From Komagataeibacter sp. FXV3 (lineage in GTDB: Bacteria; Pseudomonadota; Alphaproteobacteria; Acetobacterales; Acetobacteraceae): a stretch of DNA of 52,247 nt. Both the position numbers and the translations under genes were made by a program. The stretch lies in NCBI RefSeq assembly GCF_015155755.1, contig NZ_VWPI01000039.1, positions 1 through 52,247 on the forward strand, written 5' to 3'. The notes under the pieces were generated by a model. The model saw nothing but the letters and a program-made list of their open reading frames with translations. It searched no databases and had not been told where the DNA came from. This document shows, piece after piece, positions 31,586-40,128 of the stretch (positions are counted from its first letter, which is position 1; each line of letters starts with the position of its first letter).

Positions 31586-33778
31586 TCATGGGCGCTCTGC
31601 TTCGTAATATTCAATAAAAAACACCCGCATCTGTTCGTGGTGTTCCTGTATCATGGCTTCCATTCGTTCGTTGATGCCGACGCTATTATCGATTTCCATA
31701 TTTTTTGTAATAGCAAATAGCCAGGCCAGTTTCAGTGAATCATATCTGCCCGTTTTTCTGCCTTTTTCAAAAAACTCGTTTCTCTTGTCGGTAAAATTCT
31801 GGTTGCCGTACGCACTGTTCTCACCCGGATTCAGCAGGGCAAGATTACCGAAACAATGCAGGAGCTTCGGATTCAGGCGAGGCAGATTGCGCGGCGTCTG
31901 CGGATAGACGTGTTCAACCGAATTCCTGGACACGATCCGGTAGCGTCTGAACCTGTCTTTCATATCCCTGTCCGACAGGTTGGGAACCATTCCGTCGCGC
32001 GCCTTTTTCCACAATATATATTCCAGCTTCTGGAACCAGTAATGCGTGATATCGGGATATTTATTCTGCATCAGTGCAGCAATGACGTTCTCCGCCGCTT
32101 CATAAATGGGCGTGCCGGAACCGGACAGGTCAGCGGATAGCAGGTCGAAACTGGCAGCCTTCTGGGTATGGATGCCATTTTCCTGCTTGTCGGACGCAAC
32201 GCATGACAGCCGGTTATCCAGCCTTTCCAGCAGGCCCAGCACATGCGTATCTGTCGGGAACCAGTCTGCCACCCACCGATCATCTTTCCACTGGCCCTTT
32301 GCCAGTCGGCCCAGAAACGGCGTCAGCCAGTACTGCGCGCTGTGGTCACCCGTAAAATACCGCACGGTCTGCAACTGCTCCAGCGCGCCAGCCCAGCCAT
32401 CTGCCGTGGGGGTGGTGCGGGACAGGCGTTTTTTACCGGTTTTTGTATCCCTGATCTGCGCACGGAACATGATGGACTGGCCCGATTGCGGGTCCGTAAC
32501 CCGTTTCATGACCCACTGGTCAAACTGGTGGCGCACGGTCCACAGGCATTCGATAAACTGGCGTGCCTTTTCAGCGCCCATCTCCGCCGAGGTCGTAGTA
32601 CATTCCTTCAGAAAACCAGCGAAACATTCATTCAGACGATCCGGGGTGATGCTGGGAATATCACCATTATCCTCATCCTTATCTTTATCCGGTTTCTGCC
32701 CCTGCTGATGGCGGTAAATACGCAGCGTATGCAGCAGCAGTTGGGGAAAGGTCAGGATGGAGGTGGCATGCGTCAGGGCATTCTCATCTTCGCCATCGTC
32801 CTTTTCAGGCTCCCGGTCCTGCGTGCCCGATAAGCCTCCCCGCGCCACGATGTCCGACAGGGTCATGGCGGCTGTCTGGTCGGGGCTGCATCCCTCAAGA
32901 TAGAATTTTTTATGATCAAATGTTTTCAGCTCGTCATAAGAACAGTTTTCCCACTTGGCGTGGGGGAACACAGCGCGCAGGTTGCGTTCAAAAAAGCCGT
33001 TCATGTTTTCACAGGCCTGCCAGATGGCGTCATAATCCATCCGACGGCGGGCCGGAATCAGTTCCAGCAGGCGGGCCTTGATGATATCGGATGCTTCCAA
33101 CTGCACGCCGCTGGTATTCAGCGCAGTAAACAGGCGATTGAAATCGGTGCCCTGTGGCACGATGTTATTGACCCAGCTTACCTTGCTGAACAGATAGTTT
33201 CCGAATTCGCACAGTTCAGGACCTTTTTTGCCAGCCAGAAAGTCCTTCGCGGTCTTCAGGCCACCCGACAGGTCCTTTACGTACGCATCCCCTGAACCGG
33301 CTTCGACCTCCCCGGCCAGCCAGGCACGAAACAGGTCGCGTACCTGTTCACGAATGGCGAAATGCAGGCGGGGTTCATCATGCATTGTTGGATCGTAAAG
33401 AAATTTCTTCAATGCGCCATGCAGCAGCGTCAACCCCTTGTCTGGTTTTTGTGACTCAAGCACGCGGACAAATTCTTTTGACTCAATTACGCGGACAAAC
33501 GCCAGGAAAATCAGCATCAGCGTTGTCAGGCGCTGCTGCCCGTCAATCAGTTCGTAACAGGGTGGTTCGGCATCCGTTGCAGCCGTATTTGTTGTAATCA
33601 GCGTGCCGATGAAATAATGCGGCCGGGCCGCCTTCATGGCATTTTCTATGTCCTGCAGGAATTTTTCCACATCTTCGGGCTGCCAGACATACGGACGCTG
33701 ATAGCTGGGTATGGCCAGACGCGCCTTGCATATCCACAGTCTCCGCGCCGTCAGTACTTCGGTCTTTACCATTTCCAT
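31586..33778 (-). CDS. DUF262 + DUF1524 (GmrSD-like) nuclease-type protein
   Basis: The 730-aa protein has an N-terminal DUF262 domain: SYQRPYVWQPEDVEKFLQDI (from residue 25) and ELIDGQQRLTTLMLIFLAF with DGQQR at 79-83, which in GmrS-type proteins binds and hydrolyses NTP. The segment LNTSGVQLEASDIIKARLLE follows, also typical. The C-terminus carries DUF1524: NSVEHVYPQ (His623), CFGNLALLNPGENSAYGNQN and then FTDKRNEFF, an HNH/His-Me-finger nuclease signature. The ATG lies one base after the stop of the upstream DUF262 gene. Likely modification-dependent DNA cleavage or anti-phage function (inference). Confidence 0.82.
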   Translation of the reverse strand: MEMVKTEVLTARRLWICKARLAIPSYQRPYVWQPEDVEKFLQDIENAMKAARPHYFIGTLITTNTAATDAEPPCYELIDGQQRLTTLMLIFLAFVRVIESKEFVRVLESQKPDKGLTLLHGALKKFLYDPTMHDEPRLHFAIREQVRDLFRAWLAGEVEAGSGDAYVKDLSGGLKTAKDFLAGKKGPELCEFGNYLFSKVSWVNNIVPQGTDFNRLFTALNTSGVQLEASDIIKARLLELIPARRRMDYDAIWQACENMNGFFERNLRAVFPHAKWENCSYDELKTFDHKKFYLEGCSPDQTAAMTLSDIVARGGLSGTQDREPEKDDGEDENALTHATSILTFPQLLLHTLRIYRHQQGQKPDKDKDEDNGDIPSITPDRLNECFAGFLKECTTTSAEMGAEKARQFIECLWTVRHQFDQWVMKRVTDPQSGQSIMFRAQIRDTKTGKKRLSRTTPTADGWAGALEQLQTVRYFTGDHSAQYWLTPFLGRLAKGQWKDDRWVADWFPTDTHVLGLLERLDNRLSCVASDKQENGIHTQKAASFDLLSADLSGSGTPIYEAAENVIAALMQNKYPDITHYWFQKLEYILWKKARDGMVPNLSDRDMKDRFRRYRIVSRNSVEHVYPQTPRNLPRLNPKLLHCFGNLALLNPGENSAYGNQNFTDKRNEFFEKGRKTGRYDSLKLAWLFAITKNMEIDNSVGINERMEAMIQEHHEQMRVFFIEYYEAERP

Positions 33779-33779
33779 G

Positions 33780-35219
33780 TCAGGCGGCCCGTCCGGAAGC
33801 TGTCAATTTCCCAAAATGCTCTATCAGGTCAGTATCAAACTCGTTTTTTAACTGGTCTTTCTTAGTACATGACTGGTCCATCACGCCATACACGCTGCGG
33901 ACATACCGCGCCCGGATGCCACCCCCGTCCAACCCGTCCGGATCAATGTCATAGGTATAGGCACGCAGGTATTGCATAAGCTGCGCATGGTTGAAGCTGC
34001 ACGCGATATAGTCCAGAAGCTGGTGATCCAGACAGAACTTCTGCACGCCCTGTTCAAATACACGCAGCTTCGTCAGGCGCAGGCTGAAGACAAAGCGCAG
34101 CAGCCACAGCCGCGCTTCCGCCAGGTTGCTTTGCCCGAACCGGCTGGCGTAAAGCAGGATTGCAGTTTCGTACAGCGCACGCAGATACCGGCTTTCCGCG
34201 GCATCCATGATCGTCGCCTCAAGCTGTTCATGGCCATTTTTCACCATGGCGCCGCCATCGGGGTTTTCGCGCGGAAACAGGTCATTATGCAGTGTGCAGA
34301 AATACAGCAGGTAATTAATGGTATTGACCCCGCTGTTCAGGGGCTGGCGCATGGCATAGCCACATTCCGGCATAAGCTGTTGCCACAACCCGAAGGGCTG
34401 GTTCTGCCATACGCTCAGCCGGTACGCCGGGTCCTGTTCCGATGGCTGCGTATCATCCCCGAATTCGGCAATGATTTCATTGCGCAGTTCCGACCAGTAG
34501 AACTTTCGGACATGCAGATGGGTCCAGAACCGCCCGGCAATCAGCAGCCTGACCACATCATCCAGCGACGTGCCCGTCTTTTCCCATAACCGCGCGTAAT
34601 CATCCCGCTGCCCCGACGCAATGGCGCGCAGGTGATAGGCCTTGATGATATCCGTCCCCGACAGCCGCCGCCCGCCGGTGTTTATCGTCTGGAAAAAACG
34701 CCATGCGTCATCTTCCGACCGGGTCACGATCAGGGTGACGTTGATACTGCGCAGATCAAGTTTCGGGCGACTGGCCTGCTTTATCGCTTGCACAATGCCA
34801 AAATTGCGCCGGATCCGTTCATGGCTGGCCGGTGCGCGATAGGTCAGGTCCAGTATGGGTTGCAGACCCCACGCCTGGCACAGGATCGCCATGGTGGTCA
34901 GGCGCTGCTGGCCATCAATGATATCCAGCACCACTTCGCCCTGATCATTTTCATGCTGGTGCAGGACAATACTGCCAAGATAGAAGGCAACGGGCGGGGC
35001 CAGCCTGAAATAGGCCTCCAGATCCCCCACCAGTTGCCTGACCTGCTTTTCCCCCCAGCAATAGGGGCGCTGATAGACGGGCAGGTTCAGTTTTCCCTGC
35101 AGTTTTTTCACCCGTCCCTTGAAAAGCTCATCAAGGGTGGCCGATATGGGGTCAATACCAAAAATCAGCCTGCTACTTTCCACACCATTATCAGGTGCGG
35201 ACTCCGTATTATTTAACAT
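33780..35219 (-). CDS. DUF262 protein without nuclease domain, partner of the 730-aa protein
   Basis: The 479-aa protein has the DUF262 motifs LPVYQRPYCWGEKQVRQLVG (residues 46-65), VLDIIDGQQRLTTMAILCQA with DGQQR at 102-106, and FFQTINTGGRRLSGTDIIKA (about 175-194). No HNH or DUF1524 signature is visible in the C-terminal half, which is helical and of unknown fold. It is the first gene of a tight two-gene operon (one-base gap). AT-rich sequence upstream (35220-35275) with TATAAAAT probably holds the promoter. It could supply the NTPase or sensing half of the system. Confidence 0.8.
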   Translation of the reverse strand: MLNNTESAPDNGVESSRLIFGIDPISATLDELFKGRVKKLQGKLNLPVYQRPYCWGEKQVRQLVGDLEAYFRLAPPVAFYLGSIVLHQHENDQGEVVLDIIDGQQRLTTMAILCQAWGLQPILDLTYRAPASHERIRRNFGIVQAIKQASRPKLDLRSINVTLIVTRSEDDAWRFFQTINTGGRRLSGTDIIKAYHLRAIASGQRDDYARLWEKTGTSLDDVVRLLIAGRFWTHLHVRKFYWSELRNEIIAEFGDDTQPSEQDPAYRLSVWQNQPFGLWQQLMPECGYAMRQPLNSGVNTINYLLYFCTLHNDLFPRENPDGGAMVKNGHEQLEATIMDAAESRYLRALYETAILLYASRFGQSNLAEARLWLLRFVFSLRLTKLRVFEQGVQKFCLDHQLLDYIACSFNHAQLMQYLRAYTYDIDPDGLDGGGIRARYVRSVYGVMDQSCTKKDQLKNEFDTDLIEHFGKLTASGRAA

Positions 35220-35473
35220 ATATAAAATATATCCGGTAAAATCATGAATTCATTCTATCATGATAAAAAAAGCATGACCTGAATGACAAGCCATACCCTG
35301 ACACGCAACGCCCGCTGGCTCATGGTCCCGTCAGGAAACCGCAAAATGGGCAGGGCAGGGACTGCACCGGGGCATCGTGCAGATTATAGAAAAGCTTCAA
35401 AAAAAAGACGGCACCAGCAGGACAGCAGACGGGCAACCCGCATGAAGGGCCGCCCGCCTGCCGGTTTTGGGGG
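35220..35473. other. Intergenic, with promoter-like AT-rich DNA and a decayed repeat copy
   Basis: AT-rich sequence lies immediately upstream of the DUF262 operon and a degraded dispersed-element fragment at 35389-35417. The plus-strand frame here encodes a Lys/Arg-rich non-protein-like sequence and is not annotated. Confidence 0.4.
35389..35417 (+). repeat. Decayed fragment of the dispersed element
   Basis: GAAAAGCTTC, an A-run, then GACGGCACC keeps the order of the family's inner sequence, without clear outer arms. Confidence 0.35.
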
Positions 35474-35806
35474 TTACTGATTTTTCAGCGCGTCCGCTTC
35501 TTCCTGCCGCGTGGCAAAGGGGACTTCCTGCCTGTCATCCAGCTCATCCATGCTGCCGCCGGAATTGCCGAGGTTTTCTTCCAGGAACGCCTCCTCGACC
35601 GGCTGGCCGTTCGCGTCCAGCGGCACGGGGGAGTCCACGGGGATCTGTCCCGCATCGGGGTTGCTTTCCATCCCGATCAGTTCCGACGCATTTTCCCTGT
35701 AGGCATCCGGCCCGCAGCCCGGCCTGCCATCGGCTTCCCACAGTTCCTTTGCCTTCGCGGTGATGCGGGCCTCGGTCTGCGGGGTGGTTTCCAGTGGGTT
35801 GACCAT
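35474..35806 (-). CDS. DUF2934 domain protein
   Basis: The 110-aa acidic protein has a DUF2934 motif near its N-terminus (ARITAKAKELWEADGRPGCG, then YRENASELIGME), followed by a Pro/Asp/Glu-rich disordered tail. DUF2934 proteins are small, common in soil and acetic bacteria, and of unknown function. ATG 35806 is chosen because AAGGA is properly spaced for it; ATG 35812 would sit too close. A rightward oxidase operon follows. Confidence 0.78.
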   Translation of the reverse strand: MVNPLETTPQTEARITAKAKELWEADGRPGCGPDAYRENASELIGMESNPDAGQIPVDSPVPLDANGQPVEEAFLEENLGNSGGSMDELDDRQEVPFATRQEEADALKNQ

Positions 35807-35869
35807 GTTCATATCCTTATAAATGGACCAGAGGCGGGGCGCGTGGCCCGACTGTCGTGAACCAGACAT

Positions 35870-36221
35870 AGCGTAATCCCGTGCCCCCCGTCACCCGCAA
35901 CAGGGGGCATGGCAGTCGCGTTCCCATGCTGCAGCTACCATGCGCATCGGGAATACCCCTGTAACATACATGGCAAAATCCGGCCCGATATCAATGGTGG
36001 CAGGCCTGTTCCATACATGTGCCTTCTGACAGTCCACTGTTTGATAAGCCATGGTTATCATGACATGCGCAGAAGGTCTTGGACGCGCAACTTTTTACTG
36101 ATCTAGCACTGTGCCCGACGCGTTGTGGTTCATACCGCGACATTCCGTGTGACCGACAGGCCCGACCCGGGCCTGCCCTTGCACGGGCGTATCCCTGTTT
36201 TCAGGTTTGGGAAAGTTATCG
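35870..36221. other. Leader region of the cio operon; no gene seen
   Basis: 352 bases without a supported frame. A moderately AT-rich block (about 36010-36110) could be the cioA promoter; I do not see a clear Fnr, Anr or other operator palindrome. Confidence 0.4.
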
Positions 36222-37655
36222 ATGCACACCGTCCATGATCCCGCGCTATTGCTGGCGCGCTTCCAGTTCGCCTTTACCGTAGGCGTGCATATCATCTTCC
36301 CGGCGTTTTCAATCGGTCTGGCAGCGTACCTTGCCGTGCTGGAAGGGCTGTGGCTGCGAACGGGAAGGCCGGTCTTCCTTGATCTGTACCGATACTGGAT
36401 CAAGGTGTTTTCGATCGTATTTGGCATGGGCGTGGTGTCGGGACTGGTCATGTCGTACGAATTCGGCACCAACTGGTCGGTCTTTTCACGCAAGGCCGGG
36501 CCGATTACCGGCGTGCTGCTGTCCTATGAGGTCATGACCGCGTTTTTCCTGGAGGCAGGCTTTCTTGGCGTCATGCTGTTCGGCATGAACCGGGTCGGGC
36601 GCGGCCTGCATTTCGCCGCGACGTGCTGTGTCTCTGTCGGCACCCTGATTTCCATGACATGGATCCTGTCATCCAATTCATGGATGCAGACCCCGCGCGG
36701 CTACACCATCGACCCCGCCACGGGGCGGTTCATGCCTGCTGACTGGCTGGCGATCATCTTCAATCCGTCCTTTCCCTTCCGGCTGGTGCATATGGGGCTG
36801 GCGGCCTTCCTGTCGGTGGCGTTCATCGTGGGGGCCACGGGGGCATGGCATATGCTCAAGGCCCGCAGGCGGGGGCAGGTGGCCAGTGAACCCGTGCGGG
36901 TCATGTTTTCCATGGCGATGTGGATGGCCGCCATCGTCGCCCCCATCCAGATCATGGCGGGCGACGCGCACGGGCTGAACACGCTGAAATACCAGCCCGC
37001 CAAGATTGCGGCGATGGAAGGAGACTGGGTATCGGAAGACCACGCGCCCGAACTGCTGTTCGGCATTCCCAACATGAAGACCGAACATACGGATTATGCC
37101 GTCAGGCTGCCGCTGGCCGGGTCGCTGATCCTGACCCACAGCGTAAACGGCAGGGTACCGGGAATGAAGGACTTCCCCCGTGACCAGCGGCCGCCGTCCT
37201 ATGTCATTTTCTTCACTTTCCGCATCATGGTCGCCCTTGGCATGCTGATGGTGGCAGTGGGCATGTGGTCGCTGTGGCTGCGGCACCGGGGCAGGCTGTA
37301 TGATACGCCGCTTTTCCACCGCGTCGCCCTGTGCATGGCGCCTGCGGGTTTCCTGGCGCTGCTGTGCGGCTGGATCACGACGGAGGTCGGCCGCCAGCCC
37401 TGGACGGTCTATGGCCTGCTGCGCACATCCGACAGCGTGGCGCCCAATGCCCTGTCGTCCATGGCGGTGTCCATGACGGCGTTCGTGGTGGTGTACGTGC
37501 TGGTGTTCGGGTCCGGGATCGGGATGCTGGTGCGCCTGCTGGGCCACACGCCGCATACGGGTGAACACGGCACCAGCCCCGACCATGCCCCCGACATACT
37601 GGCCGCGCGCAGCCACCCGGCGGTCGTTGACCCCACCCATGGCGAAGGAGCCTGA
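36222..37655 (+). CDS. cioA: Cytochrome bd-type (cyanide-insensitive) ubiquinol oxidase subunit I
   Basis: The 477-aa polytopic protein binds hemes b and d and oxidises ubiquinol, reducing O2 to water. Features: RFQFAFTVGVHIIFPAFSIG with His23 matching E. coli CydA His19, FPFRLVHMGLAAFLSVAF with a second candidate heme ligand, and GWITTEVGRQPWTVYGLLRT near the end. The Q-loop is of the short CIO type. ATG 36222 is chosen over TTG 36207 because GGGAAAG is placed for it. Acetic acid bacteria use such oxidases beside bo3 under acid and low oxygen. Confidence 0.92.
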   Translation: MHTVHDPALLLARFQFAFTVGVHIIFPAFSIGLAAYLAVLEGLWLRTGRPVFLDLYRYWIKVFSIVFGMGVVSGLVMSYEFGTNWSVFSRKAGPITGVLLSYEVMTAFFLEAGFLGVMLFGMNRVGRGLHFAATCCVSVGTLISMTWILSSNSWMQTPRGYTIDPATGRFMPADWLAIIFNPSFPFRLVHMGLAAFLSVAFIVGATGAWHMLKARRRGQVASEPVRVMFSMAMWMAAIVAPIQIMAGDAHGLNTLKYQPAKIAAMEGDWVSEDHAPELLFGIPNMKTEHTDYAVRLPLAGSLILTHSVNGRVPGMKDFPRDQRPPSYVIFFTFRIMVALGMLMVAVGMWSLWLRHRGRLYDTPLFHRVALCMAPAGFLALLCGWITTEVGRQPWTVYGLLRTSDSVAPNALSSMAVSMTAFVVVYVLVFGSGIGMLVRLLGHTPHTGEHGTSPDHAPDILAARSHPAVVDPTHGEGA

Positions 37656-37658
37656 GAC

Positions 37659-38678
37659 ATGATGGACGTTTCCTACTGGCTGCCGGTCATATGGGCGGTG
37701 ATCCTTGTGGCCGCGATTTCGATATACGTCATCCTTGACGGGTTCGACCTTGGCATCGGCATGCTGTTCGCGCTGGAACGCGACCGGGGGTGCCGCGATG
37801 TGATGATCAACACCATCGCCCCCGTATGGGACGGGAACGAGACGTGGATGGTACTAGGGGGCGCGGTGCTGTACGGCGTGTTCCCCGGGGCCTATGCCAC
37901 GTTGCTGCCGGCGTTCTACATGCCGATCGTGGTGATGCTGCTGGCGCTGATCTTTCGCGGCGTGGCGTTTGAATTCCGTATCCTGACCCGCGATACCCCG
38001 CGTGAACGGCTGTGGGAGGGCGGGTTCATGGCCGGTTCCGCCATTGCCGCATTCTGCCAGGGGGTGATCCTGGGCGGCGTGGTGCAGGGGGTCCGGGTTG
38101 TTGACGGCGCGTTTGCCGGCGGCCCGCTGGACTGGCTGACGCCGTTCAGCATCCTGTGCGGGGTGGCGGTCATGTGCGGCTATGCCCTGCTGGGGGCGAC
38201 GTGGCTGGTATGGCGCACAACGGGCAGGCTGGAAGCGGCGTGCCGCCGGTGGGCGGGGTGGCTGGCCATCGGGCTGTTCATGGGCATTGTCGCGGTCAGC
38301 GCATGGACGCCGCTGCTGCATGCGCCCTACCTGCGGCGCTGGACCGACTGGCCCAACATCGCGCTTGTGGCCCCGGTGCCGGTGCTGGTGGTCATGCTGG
38401 GGATTGTGCTGGCGCGCTCACTGCGCCGTGGGCAGACGCGCGTGCCGTTTGCCTGCGCGCTGGGCTGGTTCGGGCTGTGCCTGTCGGGACTGGGGATTAC
38501 GATCTGGCCCTATGCCGTGCCGCCGGGGCTGACATTGTGGGACGTGTCATCACCGCCCTCCAGCCAGTTTTTCCAGTTGGTCGGCACGGCAATCATGATT
38601 CCCATCATCCTGACCTACACCATCCATTCGTATCGCGTATTTCGCGGAAAGGTGACCGAGAGCGATGGCTATCACTGA
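37659..38678 (+). CDS. cioB: Cytochrome bd-type ubiquinol oxidase subunit II
   Basis: The 339-aa membrane subunit has the CydB/CioB pattern: VILDGFDLGIGMLFALERDR near the N-terminus, NTIAPVWDGNETWMVLGGAV, and FRGVAFEFR. It pairs with CioA to form the oxidase. ATG 37659 lies 3 bases after the cioA stop; ATG 37662 is one codon downstream. The stop overlaps the small DUF2474 gene by 14 bases. Confidence 0.92.
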   Translation: MMDVSYWLPVIWAVILVAAISIYVILDGFDLGIGMLFALERDRGCRDVMINTIAPVWDGNETWMVLGGAVLYGVFPGAYATLLPAFYMPIVVMLLALIFRGVAFEFRILTRDTPRERLWEGGFMAGSAIAAFCQGVILGGVVQGVRVVDGAFAGGPLDWLTPFSILCGVAVMCGYALLGATWLVWRTTGRLEAACRRWAGWLAIGLFMGIVAVSAWTPLLHAPYLRRWTDWPNIALVAPVPVLVVMLGIVLARSLRRGQTRVPFACALGWFGLCLSGLGITIWPYAVPPGLTLWDVSSPPSSQFFQLVGTAIMIPIILTYTIHSYRVFRGKVTESDGYH

Positions 38679-38814
38679 TATTGTCGCGGGAAACGGGGAC
38701 AGGGCGCCCCGCCGCGTGGGCGTGCGGATCGCATGGTTCATCGCCATATGGTCGGTCAGCACGACGGTGTTCTTCGGTGTGGCCAGCCTGCTGCACCTGA
38801 TCGTGCCGCATTAA
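38665..38814 (+). CDS. DUF2474 small subunit of the CIO oxidase
   Basis: The 49-aa protein has an N-terminal polar part (MAITDIVAGNGDRAPRRVGV) and one TM helix (WFIAIWSVSTTVFFGVASLL), matching the DUF2474 family found next to cioAB, a functional counterpart of CydX. It starts at ATG 38665, inside the end of cioB, so translation is probably coupled. It likely stabilises the oxidase or its hemes. Confidence 0.82.
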   Translation: MAITDIVAGNGDRAPRRVGVRIAWFIAIWSVSTTVFFGVASLLHLIVPH

Positions 38815-38832
38815 GCACTGTTTCAAAAAGAC

Positions 38833-38911
38833 AAAAGTTTCTGGGCGCTGCCTTTTTTCAAAAAGGCAGCGGTCTCCTGAAGCTTCCTGAAACAGGCCTT
38901 GCCAGAAACTG
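38833..38911 (-). repeat. Dispersed multi-hairpin element, reverse orientation
   Basis: GCTGCC (38847-38852) pairs with GGCAGC (38865-38870) around a T/A loop; the reverse-strand 5' arm CAGTTTCTGG and AAAAGTTT at the other end are the family arms. It ends the cio operon. Confidence 0.78.
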
Positions 38912-38954
38912 TTATCCGATGCCCCGCCATGAACGGGCGGGGCACCTGACCGGT

Positions 38955-39260
38955 TCAGCCAACGCTGACGCTGACCTTGTGCAGTTCCGCCTTCACCTTC
39001 GCATCGGGGTGGCCGACGTGAAAGGGTTCAGCGGACAGCAGGCGGATGCCGGTCATGTCGGACAGCGGCAGCACGCTCCATTCGCCCGTGGGGGGCACGC
39101 GCTTTTCATGGGCGTCCTCGCCACGATAGATCAGGACATGTGGCGTGCCATCGCGCTCACCCAGCGCGTGGGGGGAACCGGTGTAGTTCTTGCCATCGAA
39201 GGTGAAGCCGACCACGGACTTCTTCTGGATGGCGTCACGAAGCGTGTTTTCAACTGACAT
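38955..39260 (-). CDS. Conserved hypothetical protein, WYL-like beta pattern
   Basis: The 101-aa protein reads MSVENTLRDAIQKKSVVGFT then FDGKNYTGSPHALGERDG, with RLLSAEPFHVGHPDAKVKAE near the end. The opening helix followed by VxFTFxGKxYxxxPHAxG resembles the small WYL-like/SH3-like proteins of alphaproteobacteria. Ligand and role are unknown. GGAAAA precedes ATG 39260. It is convergent with the cio operon. Confidence 0.62.
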   Translation of the reverse strand: MSVENTLRDAIQKKSVVGFTFDGKNYTGSPHALGERDGTPHVLIYRGEDAHEKRVPPTGEWSVLPLSDMTGIRLLSAEPFHVGHPDAKVKAELHKVSVSVG

Positions 39261-39586
39261 GCATGTTTTCCATTCTGGTTGAACCCGATACGGGTTGCCG
39301 CATGTTATAACGGGCCAGTCAGGATATAGCCTTTCTGGCGGCATGCAGAAGCGGCGGAGGTAATATATTGCTGCAATACTGCCCTGCATCGCGCCAGTTC
39401 TGGCGCGCCATGGCATAAATCCCGCCCGATGTCGTTGCGATAAAGTAAAGGACAGCCCTGCATGGAATGGACCGCATGGCATGCTTGATCTGTATCACGG
39501 TCGGGGCCGGATATTGCCCGCAGCATTCAGGGTGCAGGGCGGAAATGACCCAAAACAGACCGCTCAATGGTATGTATTGAGGAGCA
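39261..39586 (+). promoter_or_regulatory. Divergent regulatory region, including the hsp20 leader
   Basis: No gene is supported in these 326 bases between the hypothetical gene and hsp20. CTTGAT (about 39483-39488) might be a heat-shock sigma -35 element, but a matching CCCAT-type -10 is not clear. The last 25 bases are the candidate thermometer described separately. Confidence 0.3.
39562..39585 (+). promoter_or_regulatory. Candidate RNA thermometer hairpin over the hsp20 RBS
   Basis: CTCAAT (39563-39568) pairs with ATTGAG (39576-39581) over a 7-base loop; the ribosome binding site GAGGAG (39579-39584) overlaps the 3' arm. GCTC can alternatively pair with GAGC. A weak stem of this kind masking the ribosome binding site is how ROSE-like elements of small heat-shock genes work. 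Confidence 0.45.
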
Positions 39587-40060
39587 ATGACCATGATTGC
39601 ACGACCGACATTTGTCGCAACCCCGGTCCGTACGGCCACGGCGCGCACGGCCGATCCGTTCGCGGTGCTGCAACGCCAGGTGGGGCGACTGATCGATGAC
39701 TACCGCGCACCCGACACGTTCGGTTCCGGCCGGATCGGGTCCACGGACATTACCGAGGACGCAACCGGCTACCATATCTATATCGAAGTGCCCGGCTGTT
39801 CGGAAAAAGACATTACCCTGAACGCCAGCAACGGCGTGCTGAGCATCTCGGGCGAGAAGAAAAGCCCCGTGACGGCCGAGCAGAAACAGCATGTCGCCAC
39901 CCGCAGCTTCGGCGCGTTTTCCGAGCATTTCAGCCTGCCCGAAGGCGTGGATGAGGACAGGATCAGCGCCCGCATCCGGGATGGGGTGCTGCAGGTGACC
40001 CTGCCGCGCCGCGAACCGGCCAAACCGACCGAACGCCGGATCGAAATCCAGCCCGGCTGA
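39587..40060 (+). CDS. Small heat-shock protein, Hsp20 family
   Basis: The 157-aa protein has an alpha-crystallin domain (about residues 45-140): DITEDATGYHIYIEVPGCSE, GVLSISGEKKSPV, RSFGAFSEHFSLPEGVDEDR, RIRDGVLQVTLPRREP. The N-terminal arm is disordered and Thr/Arg-rich, and the C-terminal tail RRIEIQPG is the oligomer-binding type. It is an ATP-independent holdase that keeps unfolding proteins soluble. Expression probably depends on heat through the leader hairpin. Confidence 0.9.
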   Translation: MTMIARPTFVATPVRTATARTADPFAVLQRQVGRLIDDYRAPDTFGSGRIGSTDITEDATGYHIYIEVPGCSEKDITLNASNGVLSISGEKKSPVTAEQKQHVATRSFGAFSEHFSLPEGVDEDRISARIRDGVLQVTLPRREPAKPTERRIEIQPG

Positions 40061-40128
40061 CCGGGGCATCCGTCTTACGGTCACGTGGCCCGGGTACCGC
40101 TGGTATCCGGGCCATGCGTATGTACGCT

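Noticed and set aside
35283-35480. 65-codon plus-strand frame before the DUF2934 gene
   Set aside because: Lys/Arg-rich translation crossing a decayed repeat copy; no supporting signal.
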